From NCBI GenBank assembly GCA_947572405.1, contig CANPBV010000006.1, positions 1 to 25,428 of the forward strand: DNA of 25,428 nucleotides, read 5' to 3'. Position numbers and translations under genes: made by a program. Under the pieces are notes generated by a model. It ran no database searches. It had not been told where the DNA came from and saw only the letters and a list, made by a program, of their open reading frames with translations. This document shows positions 8,604 through 16,325 of this stretch, piece by piece. Each line of letters opens with the position of its first letter. Position 1 is the first letter of the stretch. Origin of the DNA: an uncultured Mycoplasmatota bacterium (GTDB lineage: Bacteria; Bacillota_I; Bacilli_A; RF39; UBA660).

Positions 8604-11077
8604 AATTAAAATTTAGGGCAGAACCAAAAGATATATTAATATTTGTAATATTTTGTGTTGTATTACTTTATTTCGTTGCAATTGCAGTATTAAATATCTC
8701 TTCTTTTGCAAATACAGGATTATTACATGGGTTAAACCCTTTTCCAGCTTTTGAATCAGAATATATAGGTGCTACATTATTATTCTTTGTTGGAGCTTTA
8801 GCGGCAATATTTACGAGTGTATCATCTTATTTTTTCGATCGTGAAAAGGGGTTAGGATTCAAAGCGGAGGCGAAAAAAGAAAAAGGATATTCTAGATGGG
8901 CTACAGAGAAAGAAATGAAAAAGGAATTAAAGCTTGTTGAACCATCTGTTAAAAATTCATCTGTAGCGGGACTTCCAATTATTATGAGTCCAAAGGGAGT
9001 TTGGGTTGATGATAGCGAGTATCATAATCTCATTATTGGTTCAACAGGAGCAGGAAAAACCCAAACTACTGTACTTCCTATGGTTCATTTGCTTTCTAAA
9101 AAGGGTGAATCCATGATAGTAACCGATCCTAAGGGTGAAATCTATGAAGAAACAGCGGAGATGCTTAGAGCAAAAGGTTATAATATTGTCCTTTTAAATT
9201 TCCGTGATCCACAGCAGGGTAATGCTTGGAATCCCCTGTCCTTACCATATAGTTTGTATAAAAATGGAAATTCAGATAAGGCAACAGAACTATTAGAAGA
9301 TTTAGCGCTTAACATTTTGTATGATGAAAATTCAAAATCACAAGATCCATTCTGGGAAAAAACTTCTGCTGATTATTTTTCTGGTTTAGCGCTTGCCTTA
9401 TTTGACGATGCAACAGAAGATCAAATTAATTTAAATAGTATTAATCTGATGACTACCTTAGGAGAAGAAAAATTTGGTGCGACGACTTATGTGAAGGAAT
9501 ATTTCAGTTATAAAGATCCAGCAGGGGCCGCCTATATTAATGCCTCTAGTACCTTAATGGCTCCAAATGAAACAAAGGGAAGTATTTTAGCGGTATTTAA
9601 ACAAAAGATTAAATTATTTTCTTCTAGAGAAAATTTATCTGAAATGCTTTCTCATAGTGATTTTGATATGAGGGAAATAGGAAAAAACAAAACAGCGGTT
9701 TTTATTGTTATTCAAGACGAAAAGAAAACATATCATTCGCTTGTTACAATTTTTTTAAAGCAATGTTATGAAACTTTAATTTCAGTGGCACAAGAATGCG
9801 GGGGAAAACTACCATATAGAACAAATTTTATACTGGATGAATTTGCGAATATGCCACCACTTAAAGATGTCACTACTATGGTAACGGCAGCCCGAAGTAG
9901 AAATATGCGTTTTAATTTCATTATTCAGAACTTTGCTCAGTTATATGAAGTATATGGAAAAGAAAATGGAGAAACAATTAAAGGAAACTGTGGAAATATT
10001 ATTTATTTAATTAGTACAGAACTTAGTGCATTAGAAGAAATTAGTAAAATGTGTGGAGAGGTAAAATCAAAAGAAAAAGAGAAGACAACTTCTACCCCGC
10101 TTGTTACAGTAAGTGATTTACAGCGGTTAAAAAAATGGGAGACAATTGTACTGCGTATTCGTATGATGCCTTTTAAAACAAAATTGACACCAAATTTTCA
10201 AATGGATTGGGGAGATCATTATCCGAAATCAGTTTATCCAAGGAGAGAGAAGATTCCTGTGCAAATATTTGATATAAAGAAATATGTGGAAAAGAAAAAG
10301 GAAGAAAAAATTAATCAGATGTTAGGCGGAGTCCCTTCTTCTATAAAGCCACCAGTAAATCCGTTTGGAATGCCACCTACACCTCCCGCTTTTCCAGGAG
10401 TAATGTCACCAAATGGAATGGAAGGAACGACACCTTCTTCTAAAGGTGGTTTGGATGTTGATGATTTGGTAAAACGAATAGATGCGAAAATTGCAGAATT
10501 AGAAGAAGAAGAACGTAGAGAGAAAGAAGCACAGGCAAAAAAAGAAGGGGGTGGAATGTTTGCAACGGGATCTCCTATCCCAGCGGAAACAAAAGTAGAA
10601 ACTCCAGTAACTTCAAGTATTCCACAGGAAATAAAGAAGCCAGAAGTAGTAGAACCAACAATTTCAGTGGAAAAAAAGGAAGAAACTCCAGTAACTTCAA
10701 GTATTCCACAGGAAATAAAGAAACCAGAAGTAGTAGAACCAACAATACCAGTGGAAAAAAAGGAAGAAACTATAGTAACTCCAAGTATTCCACAGGAAAT
10801 AAAGGAACCGGAAGTAGTAGAACCAACAATTTCAGTGGAAAAAAAGGAAGAAACTTCAGTAACTCCAAGTATTCCACAGGAAATAAAGAAGCCAGAAGTA
10901 ATAGAACCAACAATACCAGTGGAAAAAAAGGAAGAAACTATAGTAACTCCAAGTATTCCACAGGAAATAAAGGAACCGGAAGTAGTAGATCAAATATCTA
11001 AAACTGAGAAAGTGCCAACTGGTTTTGTAACCGATGATCAATTCTTTGATGATTTCTTCAGTGATGAAGATGAATAG
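8600..11077 (+). CDS. virD4: VirD4/TraG-family T4SS coupling ATPase with repeat tail
   Basis: The coupling protein that brings substrates to the secretion channel. It has 825 residues. Two N-terminal helices lie at about 11-33 and 52-74, followed by P-loop GSTGAGKT (147-154), VTDPKGEIYEE, and Walker B ILDEFANMPPL from residue 411. The family segment AARSRNMRFNFIIQNFAQL and the motif WETIVLRIRMMPF complete the TraG core, which ends near 560. Beyond it lies a long unstructured tail: Pro-rich (about 575-610), acidic and helical (about 620-655), then five 28-residue repeats from residue 668, and an acidic end (DDFFSDEDE). The tail is unusual for the family and may recruit substrates or partners. 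It is the last gene of the operon, followed by the interrupted terminator. Confidence 0.95.
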   Translation: MKLKFRAEPKDILIFVIFCVVLLYFVAIAVLNISSFANTGLLHGLNPFPAFESEYIGATLLFFVGALAAIFTSVSSYFFDREKGLGFKAEAKKEKGYSRWATEKEMKKELKLVEPSVKNSSVAGLPIIMSPKGVWVDDSEYHNLIIGSTGAGKTQTTVLPMVHLLSKKGESMIVTDPKGEIYEETAEMLRAKGYNIVLLNFRDPQQGNAWNPLSLPYSLYKNGNSDKATELLEDLALNILYDENSKSQDPFWEKTSADYFSGLALALFDDATEDQINLNSINLMTTLGEEKFGATTYVKEYFSYKDPAGAAYINASSTLMAPNETKGSILAVFKQKIKLFSSRENLSEMLSHSDFDMREIGKNKTAVFIVIQDEKKTYHSLVTIFLKQCYETLISVAQECGGKLPYRTNFILDEFANMPPLKDVTTMVTAARSRNMRFNFIIQNFAQLYEVYGKENGETIKGNCGNIIYLISTELSALEEISKMCGEVKSKEKEKTTSTPLVTVSDLQRLKKWETIVLRIRMMPFKTKLTPNFQMDWGDHYPKSVYPRREKIPVQIFDIKKYVEKKKEEKINQMLGGVPSSIKPPVNPFGMPPTPPAFPGVMSPNGMEGTTPSSKGGLDVDDLVKRIDAKIAELEEEERREKEAQAKKEGGGMFATGSPIPAETKVETPVTSSIPQEIKKPEVVEPTISVEKKEETPVTSSIPQEIKKPEVVEPTIPVEKKEETIVTPSIPQEIKEPEVVEPTISVEKKEETSVTPSIPQEIKKPEVIEPTIPVEKKEETIVTPSIPQEIKEPEVVDQISKTEKVPTGFVTDDQFFDDFFSDEDE
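10601..10989 (+). repeat. 84-bp in-frame tandem repeat in the virD4 tail
   Basis: Four full units start at 10601, 10685, 10769 and 10853, and a fifth, partial unit starts at 10937. Each encodes 28 residues with the core SIPQEIKKPEVVEPTI followed by VEKKEE. Units 3 and 5 share the variant IVTPS...KEPE. The period is a multiple of three, so copy number can change without breaking the frame. The high nucleotide identity between units suggests recent or ongoing expansion. Confidence 0.95.
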
Positions 11078-11084
11078 AAATTTG

Positions 11085-11232
11085 AAACCTTTTATTTATA
11101 AAGTTGTGTTCAACATAATAACTGATTACTATATTTTCTAATAAATAATAATTTTAATTATACAATGATTAATATATATTATCAGTCATAAAGTAGAACA
11201 CAACCATTTATAAAAAAATAAAGGTTTTTTTT
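11085..11232 (+). terminator. T4SS operon terminator, split by the second MITE-like element
   Basis: The left arm AAACCTTTTATTT (11085-11097) pairs with AAATAAAGGTTT (11216-11227), with one bulged T, and a run of eight T follows (11225-11232). Removing the element (11103-11205) and one 9-bp duplication leaves a normal hairpin with a 6-nt loop just after virD4. The element is itself palindromic, so the interrupted structure could still fold as one long stem. Confidence 0.8.
11103..11205. mobile_element. 103-bp MITE-like element, copy 2, with 9-bp target duplication
   Basis: Identical over 103 bases to the copy at 166-268 and in the same orientation. It is flanked by the 9-mer ATTTATAAA at 11094-11102 and 11206-11214. 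This duplication differs from that of copy 1, so the two insertions were separate events. The target is the loop region of the operon terminator. Both targets contain an 8-bp A/T palindrome (TTATATAA, TTTATAAA), which suggests a preference for palindromic or hairpin DNA. Confidence 0.85.
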
Positions 11233-11292
11233 CTAGACTGTTATCATATGCACATTTTTTCTAGTTACATAAATTATATTGGGTGAAGAAAA

Positions 11293-11580
11293 ATGATACC
11301 AAATATATCTGTTACTGATTTTATGAAGTTATTGAATCCGAATGTAATAGATTTACGTACAGTAGAGAATTATAACAATAATCATATACCGAATGCAAAG
11401 AACATTCCATTTGAAAAATTAATTAGCCGTCCGAGTGATTATCTAAAAAAAGAAGAAATATACTATATATATTGTACATATGGGAAAAAAAGTATATCTG
11501 TTTGTAGAATATTAAACAATTTAGGCTATCAAGTTGTTAATATTAATGGTGGATACGAAAGTTGGATATTAGAACAATAG
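11293..11580 (+). CDS. Single-domain rhodanese-like sulfurtransferase
   Basis: A 95-residue rhodanese domain, probably a cytoplasmic sulfur carrier acting on small sulfur donors. The family landmarks are in order: VIDLRTVENYNNNHIPNAKNIPF (split here as the DLR strand and the HIPNA loop), then the catalytic loop CTYGKKS with Cys61, SVCRILNNLGY, and the closing NINGGYESW. It starts at ATG 11293 behind GGGTGAAG. Its own terminator follows, so it appears to be transcribed alone; I see no convincing promoter in the 60 bases upstream. Its relation to the T4SS operon is only positional. Confidence 0.9.
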   Translation: MIPNISVTDFMKLLNPNVIDLRTVENYNNNHIPNAKNIPFEKLISRPSDYLKKEEIYYIYCTYGKKSISVCRILNNLGYQVVNINGGYESWILEQ

Positions 11581-11586
11581 ATGTAG

Positions 11587-11615
11587 AAAAATGTAGAAAT
11601 TCTACATTTTTTTTT
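11587..11615 (+). terminator. Rho-independent terminator after the rhodanese gene
   Basis: The A-rich arm ending ATGTAGA pairs with TCTACAT around a very small loop, and a run of nine T follows. It lies 7 bases after the rhodanese stop and before the murJ promoter. Confidence 0.85.
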
Positions 11616-11629
11616 GCAGGTATGTAATA

Positions 11630-11658
11630 TTGAGAAAATATCAAAAAAAGGGTATAAT
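11630..11658 (+). promoter_or_regulatory. Sigma-A promoter of the murJ-like gene
   Basis: TTGAGA (11630-11635), a 17-base spacer and a perfect TATAAT (11653-11658). Transcription would begin near 11665. This rules out the open-frame TTG at 11630 as the translation start, because that codon is the -35 box. Confidence 0.85.
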
Positions 11659-11680
11659 AAAAAATAGAATGGAAGATGCT

Positions 11681-13330
11681 ATGAAAAAAGAATCATTTTT
11701 AAAAGGTGCATTAATTGCAACAATATGTATTATTTTAAGTAAAATTTTAGGGGTTTTATATGTAATCCCTTTTCATGCCATTATAGGAGAACGTGGAGGA
11801 GCACTATATGGTTATGCTTATAGCTTGTATACACTTTTTTTGACTCTTTCAACAGTTGGAATTCCACTTGCTATGTCAAAAATGATTAGTGAATATGATA
11901 CCTTGGGATATCATCACACAAAAGAGCGTGCATATAAAATTGCATATAAAATTGTTTTGATTATGTCTATTATTTCTTTTTTCGCATTATTTATTTTTGC
12001 GCCCTTTTTGTCCCATTTAATTATTGGCGACATTTCAGGAGGACATACTTGGGAAGAAATAACCTATGTAGTTCGAATTTCATCAACCGCAATTCTTTTT
12101 GTAACCATGCTTAGTGTTATGAGGGGATACTTACAAGGGCATCGTTATATTGCTCCTTCCTCTATTAGTGAAGTAATAGAACAAATTGTTCGGATTGTTG
12201 TAATTTTGGTTGGAAGCTACATTTCTATTTATATTTTTCAGCAATCAATAAAAGAAGCCGTTGGAGTAGCCGTATTTGGAGCAACAGTAGGTGCAATGGT
12301 AACCTTGGTTTACTTATATATAAAAATCAAAAAGTCTGGTATTAGGAATAAGAAAGAATATATAGAAACAGAGGAAGAAAAAAATATTACTACAAAACAG
12401 ATTGTAAAAAAACTAATTACTTATACATTGCCATTTATATTAATGAGTATTGTGGGGTCTTCCTATAGTTTGGTTGATATGTTTACTGTAGTAAAAACAT
12501 TAGTGAACGAGGTTGGTATGGATGTAACAACCGCAGAAGCAGTTATGAGCGTACTTACGACTTGGGGTTCAAAATTAAACACCATTGTTATTTCGATTGC
12601 TAATGGAATAGTTGTTAGCCTACTTCCGAATATGACACGCGACTATGTATCAAAGAACTTTGATGGTGTGAGAAGAAAAATCAACAAAACATTGCAAATT
12701 ATTTTTTATTGTACCATACCTATGACAACAGGTCTTAGCTTATTATCCACTCCTGTGTGGAATATTTTTTACGGAGTTAGTGATATTGGTCCAAAAGTAT
12801 TTTCATATAGTATCTTTGTAACAATTTTTGCTAGTTTATTTTTGAACTTTAATGTTACAATGCAGTCCTTAGATCGATTAAACAAAGTCTATGTCAGTTT
12901 AATTTTGGGGCTTTTATTTAATGCATTTATGAATGTTCCATTTATGCTATTATTTGATTATATTGGGATTCCAGCATACTATGGTGCAATTACTTCTACA
13001 ATTATTGGATATTCGATTACCATTATTATGAATTTGTATACTCTTAAGAAGGACTTTAAGGTCAATTATAAATCTACCATAAAACATTTAGGCAATTGCT
13101 TGATTGCCAACGTTGCGATGGTATTTGTATTGTTATTGTTAGAGAATATTGTTCCATTAACTGGGAGCGGTAAACTATATTCCGTTTTTGTGATATGCCT
13201 TTATGGAATTATCGGAAGTCTGGTATATTTCTTTATAACATGGAGGACTGGTACCATAAATGCAGTATTTGGAAAACAGATTTTTAAAAAAATACCAATT
13301 ATAAAAAGATTGATAAAGAAGGAGGTATAG
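11681..13330 (+). CDS. murJ: MurJ/SpoVB-like lipid flippase (MOP superfamily)
   Basis: 549 residues, almost entirely membrane helices in the pattern of the polysaccharide/lipid-II flippase family (YtgP/MurJ and SpoVB). The start FLKGALIATICIILSKILG followed by YGYAYSLYTLFLTLSTVGIP is typical, and GSSYSLVDMFTV opens the second half. It would move lipid II outward for wall synthesis. I start it at ATG 11681, behind GGAAG at 11671; the promoter upstream excludes earlier codons, though ATG 11669 is possible. The gene ends with the ribosome site of the next one (GGAGG), one base before the FemX-like start, so the two are coupled. YtgP-type MurJ is the most likely assignment; a SpoVB-type paralogue is possible. 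Confidence 0.85.
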   Translation: MKKESFLKGALIATICIILSKILGVLYVIPFHAIIGERGGALYGYAYSLYTLFLTLSTVGIPLAMSKMISEYDTLGYHHTKERAYKIAYKIVLIMSIISFFALFIFAPFLSHLIIGDISGGHTWEEITYVVRISSTAILFVTMLSVMRGYLQGHRYIAPSSISEVIEQIVRIVVILVGSYISIYIFQQSIKEAVGVAVFGATVGAMVTLVYLYIKIKKSGIRNKKEYIETEEEKNITTKQIVKKLITYTLPFILMSIVGSSYSLVDMFTVVKTLVNEVGMDVTTAEAVMSVLTTWGSKLNTIVISIANGIVVSLLPNMTRDYVSKNFDGVRRKINKTLQIIFYCTIPMTTGLSLLSTPVWNIFYGVSDIGPKVFSYSIFVTIFASLFLNFNVTMQSLDRLNKVYVSLILGLLFNAFMNVPFMLLFDYIGIPAYYGAITSTIIGYSITIIMNLYTLKKDFKVNYKSTIKHLGNCLIANVAMVFVLLLLENIVPLTGSGKLYSVFVICLYGIIGSLVYFFITWRTGTINAVFGKQIFKKIPIIKRLIKKEV

Positions 13331-13331
13331 A

Positions 13332-14501
13332 ATGAAATTTATAGAACTAACAGAAGAGGAATTTCGCACATTTTCTTCTACACATCCTTTGAAAAGTTTT
13401 ATGCAAACTCCAGAAATGGCAAAAATGAGAGAAAAAAATGGATATAAACCATACTATGTTGGAGTCAAAAAAGGAAACAAAATTGTAGCAGCCACAATGA
13501 TGGGATCTAGAAAAAGTCATTTTGGATATTATGAATTTTATGCCCCTAGAGGTTTATTGATAGAATATGAAGATTATGAACTTTTATCCTTTTTTACACA
13601 ACATCTAAAAACCTATATAAGAGGAAAAAAAGGTTATAGTTTGAGGATTGATCCTTATTATATAACAGAGGAAAAAGATATAGATGGAAAAACGATTACA
13701 AATGGCATTGATCATCATAAGGGAATTAAAAATTTAAAAAGAGTCGGCTTTAAAAAGTCGAATGATATTTTCCAACAATTTAAATATTTATTTGCGCTTT
13801 CCTTAAATGAATCAAAACAAAATATGTTTAAAAAGATACATACCTTGCCAAAAAGAATGATTAAAAAAGCTCTAAAAAATGGAATTGTGATTCGGGAAGC
13901 CAACTTTGAGGAACTGAAAATAGTAGATGCATTGATAAAAGAAACTAGTAAAAGAGAAGGTTTTGTTGCTAGAGATTTATCTTATTATGAAGCATTATAC
14001 AAAAGCTTTTATTCAAGGAATGAGGTAAAGTTTATGCTTGGAGAAATTGATGTGGAAGACTATAAGAAAAAATTAGAATTAAGAATTTCAGAACTGATTC
14101 AGAAATCAAAAACAGAAGAAATAGAAAAACAAAAAACTTTGTTAAAGGAAGCGAATAAAATGATATCAGATTCAAATGGGAAGTTGGTTATATCGGCTGG
14201 TGTCTTTTTATTATATGGCGATGAATTAATTTATTTATTTGGAGGAAATAAAAGGGAATATTTACATTTGGGTTCTTCTTATCTTATGCAATGGACAATG
14301 ATTGAGTATGGAATAGAAAATCAATTTCAAAAGTACAATTTTTATGGCATTATGGCGGAACCTAGCAAAGACGATGGTGTCTATCAATTTAAGCGTGGTT
14401 TTGATGGTTATGTAGAAGAATTAATTGGTGATTATGAGCTTCCAATTAATTGGTATTATTATTTACAGAAACTATTTCGTCTTCTTTTACATCATAAGTA
14501 A
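13332..14501 (+). CDS. FemX/FemAB-like peptidoglycan bridge aminoacyltransferase
   Basis: 389 residues. Fem ligases use aminoacyl-tRNA to add the first residues of the interpeptide bridge to lipid II or its precursor. Supporting features are the N-terminal SFMQTPEMAKMREKNGY, a GNAT-like core (YYEFYAPRGLLIEYED, LRIDPYY), a second GNAT-like half containing GDELIYLFGGN and LMQWTMIEYGI, and an intervening charged coiled coil (about 235-285) matching the helical arm of the family. The end (FYGIMAEPSKDDGVYQFKRG) is the family's closing motif. Size is normal. Coupling to the lipid-II flippase gene fits a shared job on lipid II. The added amino acid cannot be told from sequence alone. Confidence 0.92.
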   Translation: MKFIELTEEEFRTFSSTHPLKSFMQTPEMAKMREKNGYKPYYVGVKKGNKIVAATMMGSRKSHFGYYEFYAPRGLLIEYEDYELLSFFTQHLKTYIRGKKGYSLRIDPYYITEEKDIDGKTITNGIDHHKGIKNLKRVGFKKSNDIFQQFKYLFALSLNESKQNMFKKIHTLPKRMIKKALKNGIVIREANFEELKIVDALIKETSKREGFVARDLSYYEALYKSFYSRNEVKFMLGEIDVEDYKKKLELRISELIQKSKTEEIEKQKTLLKEANKMISDSNGKLVISAGVFLLYGDELIYLFGGNKREYLHLGSSYLMQWTMIEYGIENQFQKYNFYGIMAEPSKDDGVYQFKRGFDGYVEELIGDYELPINWYYYLQKLFRLLLHHK

Positions 14502-14539
14502 ATTTTAAAAGAATATATTGATGTAGGAGGCACTCTACT

Positions 14540-15070
14540 ATGTCAATATGGATTATTTTTATAATTGGAGTTAGTCTTAGTATGGATGCTTTTTCTTTAT
14601 CTCTGGCTTATGGAACGTTAGATTTGAAAGAAAAAGATATGGATATATTATCCATTATTGTTGGAATTTATCATTTTGTAATGCCACTTCTTGGAGGATT
14701 TATAGGAGCCATTATTTTAAAATGGTTTCCCATAAATCCTGATATCATTGTATTTGTGGTGCTTTCCTTTATTGGTTTACAGATGATTATAGAAAGTAGA
14801 AAAGAACAAGATGATATCAAAAAATTGACAATAATAGAAATGCTATGTTTTGGTTTAGCTGTTAGTATCGATAGTTTCTCTGTTGGAATAGGCTTAAATA
14901 TGATGACTTCATATTACTTTATCTGTGCAGTCTTATTCGCATTTACTAGTTTTGCTTTTACTTTTTTAGGACTTCATTTAGGAAAAAAGGTACACCAAAA
15001 GCTAGGAAAAATATCCATTGTAATAGGGGGAACTGTATTAGTTCTATTAGGTTTTTTGTACTTATTTTAA
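14540..15070 (+). CDS. mntP: MntP-family manganese exporter
   Basis: 176 residues in six membrane helices, organised as two related halves. Each half carries the family's acidic motif: SMDAFSLSLAYG near residue 14 and SIDSFSVGIGL near residue 110, whose Asp residues are needed for metal export in MntP. The family exports Mn(II); the Bacillus YtaF relatives are less well defined. A good TAGGAGG site precedes ATG 14540. It lies 38 bases after the FemX-like gene with no terminator between, so it may be read from the murJ promoter. That gap is too short for the yybP-ykoY manganese riboswitch often found upstream of mntP. Confidence 0.9.
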   Translation: MSIWIIFIIGVSLSMDAFSLSLAYGTLDLKEKDMDILSIIVGIYHFVMPLLGGFIGAIILKWFPINPDIIVFVVLSFIGLQMIIESRKEQDDIKKLTIIEMLCFGLAVSIDSFSVGIGLNMMTSYYFICAVLFAFTSFAFTFLGLHLGKKVHQKLGKISIVIGGTVLVLLGFLYLF

Positions 15071-15102
15071 AATTGTTTCAAAAAGGAACGATTTTTTTTT
15101 TT
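15068..15102 (+). terminator. Rho-independent terminator after mntP
   Basis: AAAATTGTTTC pairs with GGAACGATTTT (two G-T wobbles) around an A-rich loop and ends in a run of about eleven T. It begins within the mntP stop codon. Confidence 0.85.
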
Positions 15103-15406
15103 GAAAGAATAGGGACTGATGTCCCTCCTGTAGAAGAGGAACTAAAAGCTACTTATCTATTATAATGTAGTTTTAAATTTTCTTCTAAAAAAATCCAGAG
15201 GAAAATTTATCAAAGATTAGAAGATTTTGATTACGATAAGCAAGAACTTCCAAAAGGATATTTGTGATACCGTTATGAAAGTGATTCAATTCCCTAAAAA
15301 GAAAATAGAACCATTTCAACAAGAACGAATCAAAAAAGGGGATTGATTAAAACAGAATCAAATTTTATTACTTCTTCTTTTATTTGCCTTTTTGATTATT
15401 TCATAA
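15103..15406 (+). pseudogene. Probable decayed gene remnant in the mntP-fba gap
   Basis: This gap has no intact gene. Read in one frame with stops ignored, it gives protein-like pieces: IGTDVPPVEEELKATYLL, stop, KKIQRKIYQRLEDFDYDKQE, LPKGYL, stop at 15265. A shift of one base at 15266 continues with DTVMKVIQFPKKKIEPFQQE, stop at 15344, then a hydrophobic stretch (ILLLLLLFAFLIIS) to TAA at 15404. The order cytoplasmic-charged then membrane helix looks like one ruined membrane-anchored protein, but I recognise no family and chance is possible. A short hairpin, AGGGAC-TGAT-GTCCCT (15111-15126), lies at the start of the stretch, and the fba promoter overlaps its end. Confidence 0.4.
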
Positions 15407-15412
15407 TATAAT
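15384..15412 (+). promoter_or_regulatory. Sigma-A promoter of fba
   Basis: TTGCCT (15384-15389), a 17-base spacer and a perfect TATAAT (15407-15412), with the fba start 15 bases beyond the -10. The leader is therefore very short, about 8-9 nt, and barely holds the GGTGAT ribosome site. Confidence 0.75.
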
Positions 15413-15427
15413 GAATATGGTGATGAT

Positions 15428-16276
15428 ATGTTAGTTAATATGAAAGAAATGCTTACAAGAGCAAAAGAGAAACATTATGCGATTGCGCATTTTAATATGA
15501 ACAATTTAGAATGGACAAGATTTATTTTAGAGGCCTGTGAAGAAAATAAAAGTCCTGTTATTTTAGGAGTTAGTGAAGGAGCCATTCGATATATGGGTGG
15601 TTATTCTGTGGTATCTTCTATTGTGTATAGTCTTGTAAAGGAACTAGATATTAAAATACCAGTTGCATTACACTTAGATCATGGAAGCTCTATAGAATCC
15701 TGTAAAAAAGCAATTGATGAAGGCTTTACTTCTGTTATGATAGATGGATCCAAATATGCATTGGAGGAAAATGTAACTATGACGAACGAGGTTGTTGCTT
15801 ATGCGCATTCCAACAATGTTACAGTAGAAGCAGAAATAGGAGCAATCGGTGGGGAAGAGGATGGAGTAGCAAATGAGGTATTATATGCAACAATAGAGGA
15901 TGCCATTACTTTATCAAAAACAGGAATTGATTTTCTAGCGCCAGCATTAGGAAGTGTTCATGGTTTATATAAAGGAGAACCGAACTTGAACTTTGAACGA
16001 ATGAAACAAATTAGTGAAGTCACCAATTTGCCATTAGTACTTCATGGCGGAACTGGAATTCCAGATGAGCAAATTAAGAAAGCAATTGATTGCGGAATTT
16101 GTAAGTTAAATATTAATACAGAATTGCAAATTGCATGGACAAAGGCAGTTAGAGAATTTTTGAATAAAGATTCAAATGTTTATGATCCAAGAAAAGTAAT
16201 TAAATCTGGAGAAGCTGCGATTAAAAATGCCATTCAAAAGAAGCTAGAATTATTAGGAAGCATTGGAAAAGCATAA
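15428..16276 (+). CDS. fba: Class II fructose-bisphosphate aldolase
   Basis: 282 residues, zinc-dependent. It reversibly splits fructose 1,6-bisphosphate into dihydroxyacetone phosphate and glyceraldehyde 3-phosphate in glycolysis. Metal and substrate landmarks are LHLDHG (catalytic D84, zinc ligand H85), VEAEIGAIGGEEDG (E134/E136), GSVHGLYKG (H178) and LHGGTGIP (H206), with INTELQ near the end. Length is that of the short Bacillus-type enzymes. It is followed after 49 bases by murA without a terminator, so the two may share the promoter at 15384. A tagatose-bisphosphate aldolase (same fold) is possible, but the place beside murA and rpmE fits the glycolytic gene. Confidence 0.95.
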   Translation: MLVNMKEMLTRAKEKHYAIAHFNMNNLEWTRFILEACEENKSPVILGVSEGAIRYMGGYSVVSSIVYSLVKELDIKIPVALHLDHGSSIESCKKAIDEGFTSVMIDGSKYALEENVTMTNEVVAYAHSNNVTVEAEIGAIGGEEDGVANEVLYATIEDAITLSKTGIDFLAPALGSVHGLYKGEPNLNFERMKQISEVTNLPLVLHGGTGIPDEQIKKAIDCGICKLNINTELQIAWTKAVREFLNKDSNVYDPRKVIKSGEAAIKNAIQKKLELLGSIGKA

Positions 16277-16325
16277 CCAAATTGGGAAAAATACATATAA
16301 ATATAGTAATTAGTGGAGGTTTTAT

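Noticed and set aside
10601..10989. CRISPR-like array
   Set aside because: The repeats are contiguous, in frame and coding, with no spacers.
10856..11041. Minus-strand open frame rich in aromatic residues
   Set aside because: It is the reverse reading of the virD4 repeat tail; its low complexity comes from the repeats.
164..11205. The 103-bp repeats as attL/attR of an integrated element or as ends of a composite transposon
   Set aside because: Each copy has its own 9-bp duplication, and the outermost flanks (TTTATATAA and ATTTATAAA) do not match, so the region did not move as one unit using these ends. No integrase is present.
11630..11680. N-terminal extension of the MurJ-like protein from TTG 11630
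   Set aside because: This stretch contains the promoter -35 and -10, so it is not translated from that transcript.
14502..14539. yybP-ykoY manganese riboswitch before mntP
   Set aside because: Only 38 bases separate the genes, too short, and no such fold is visible.
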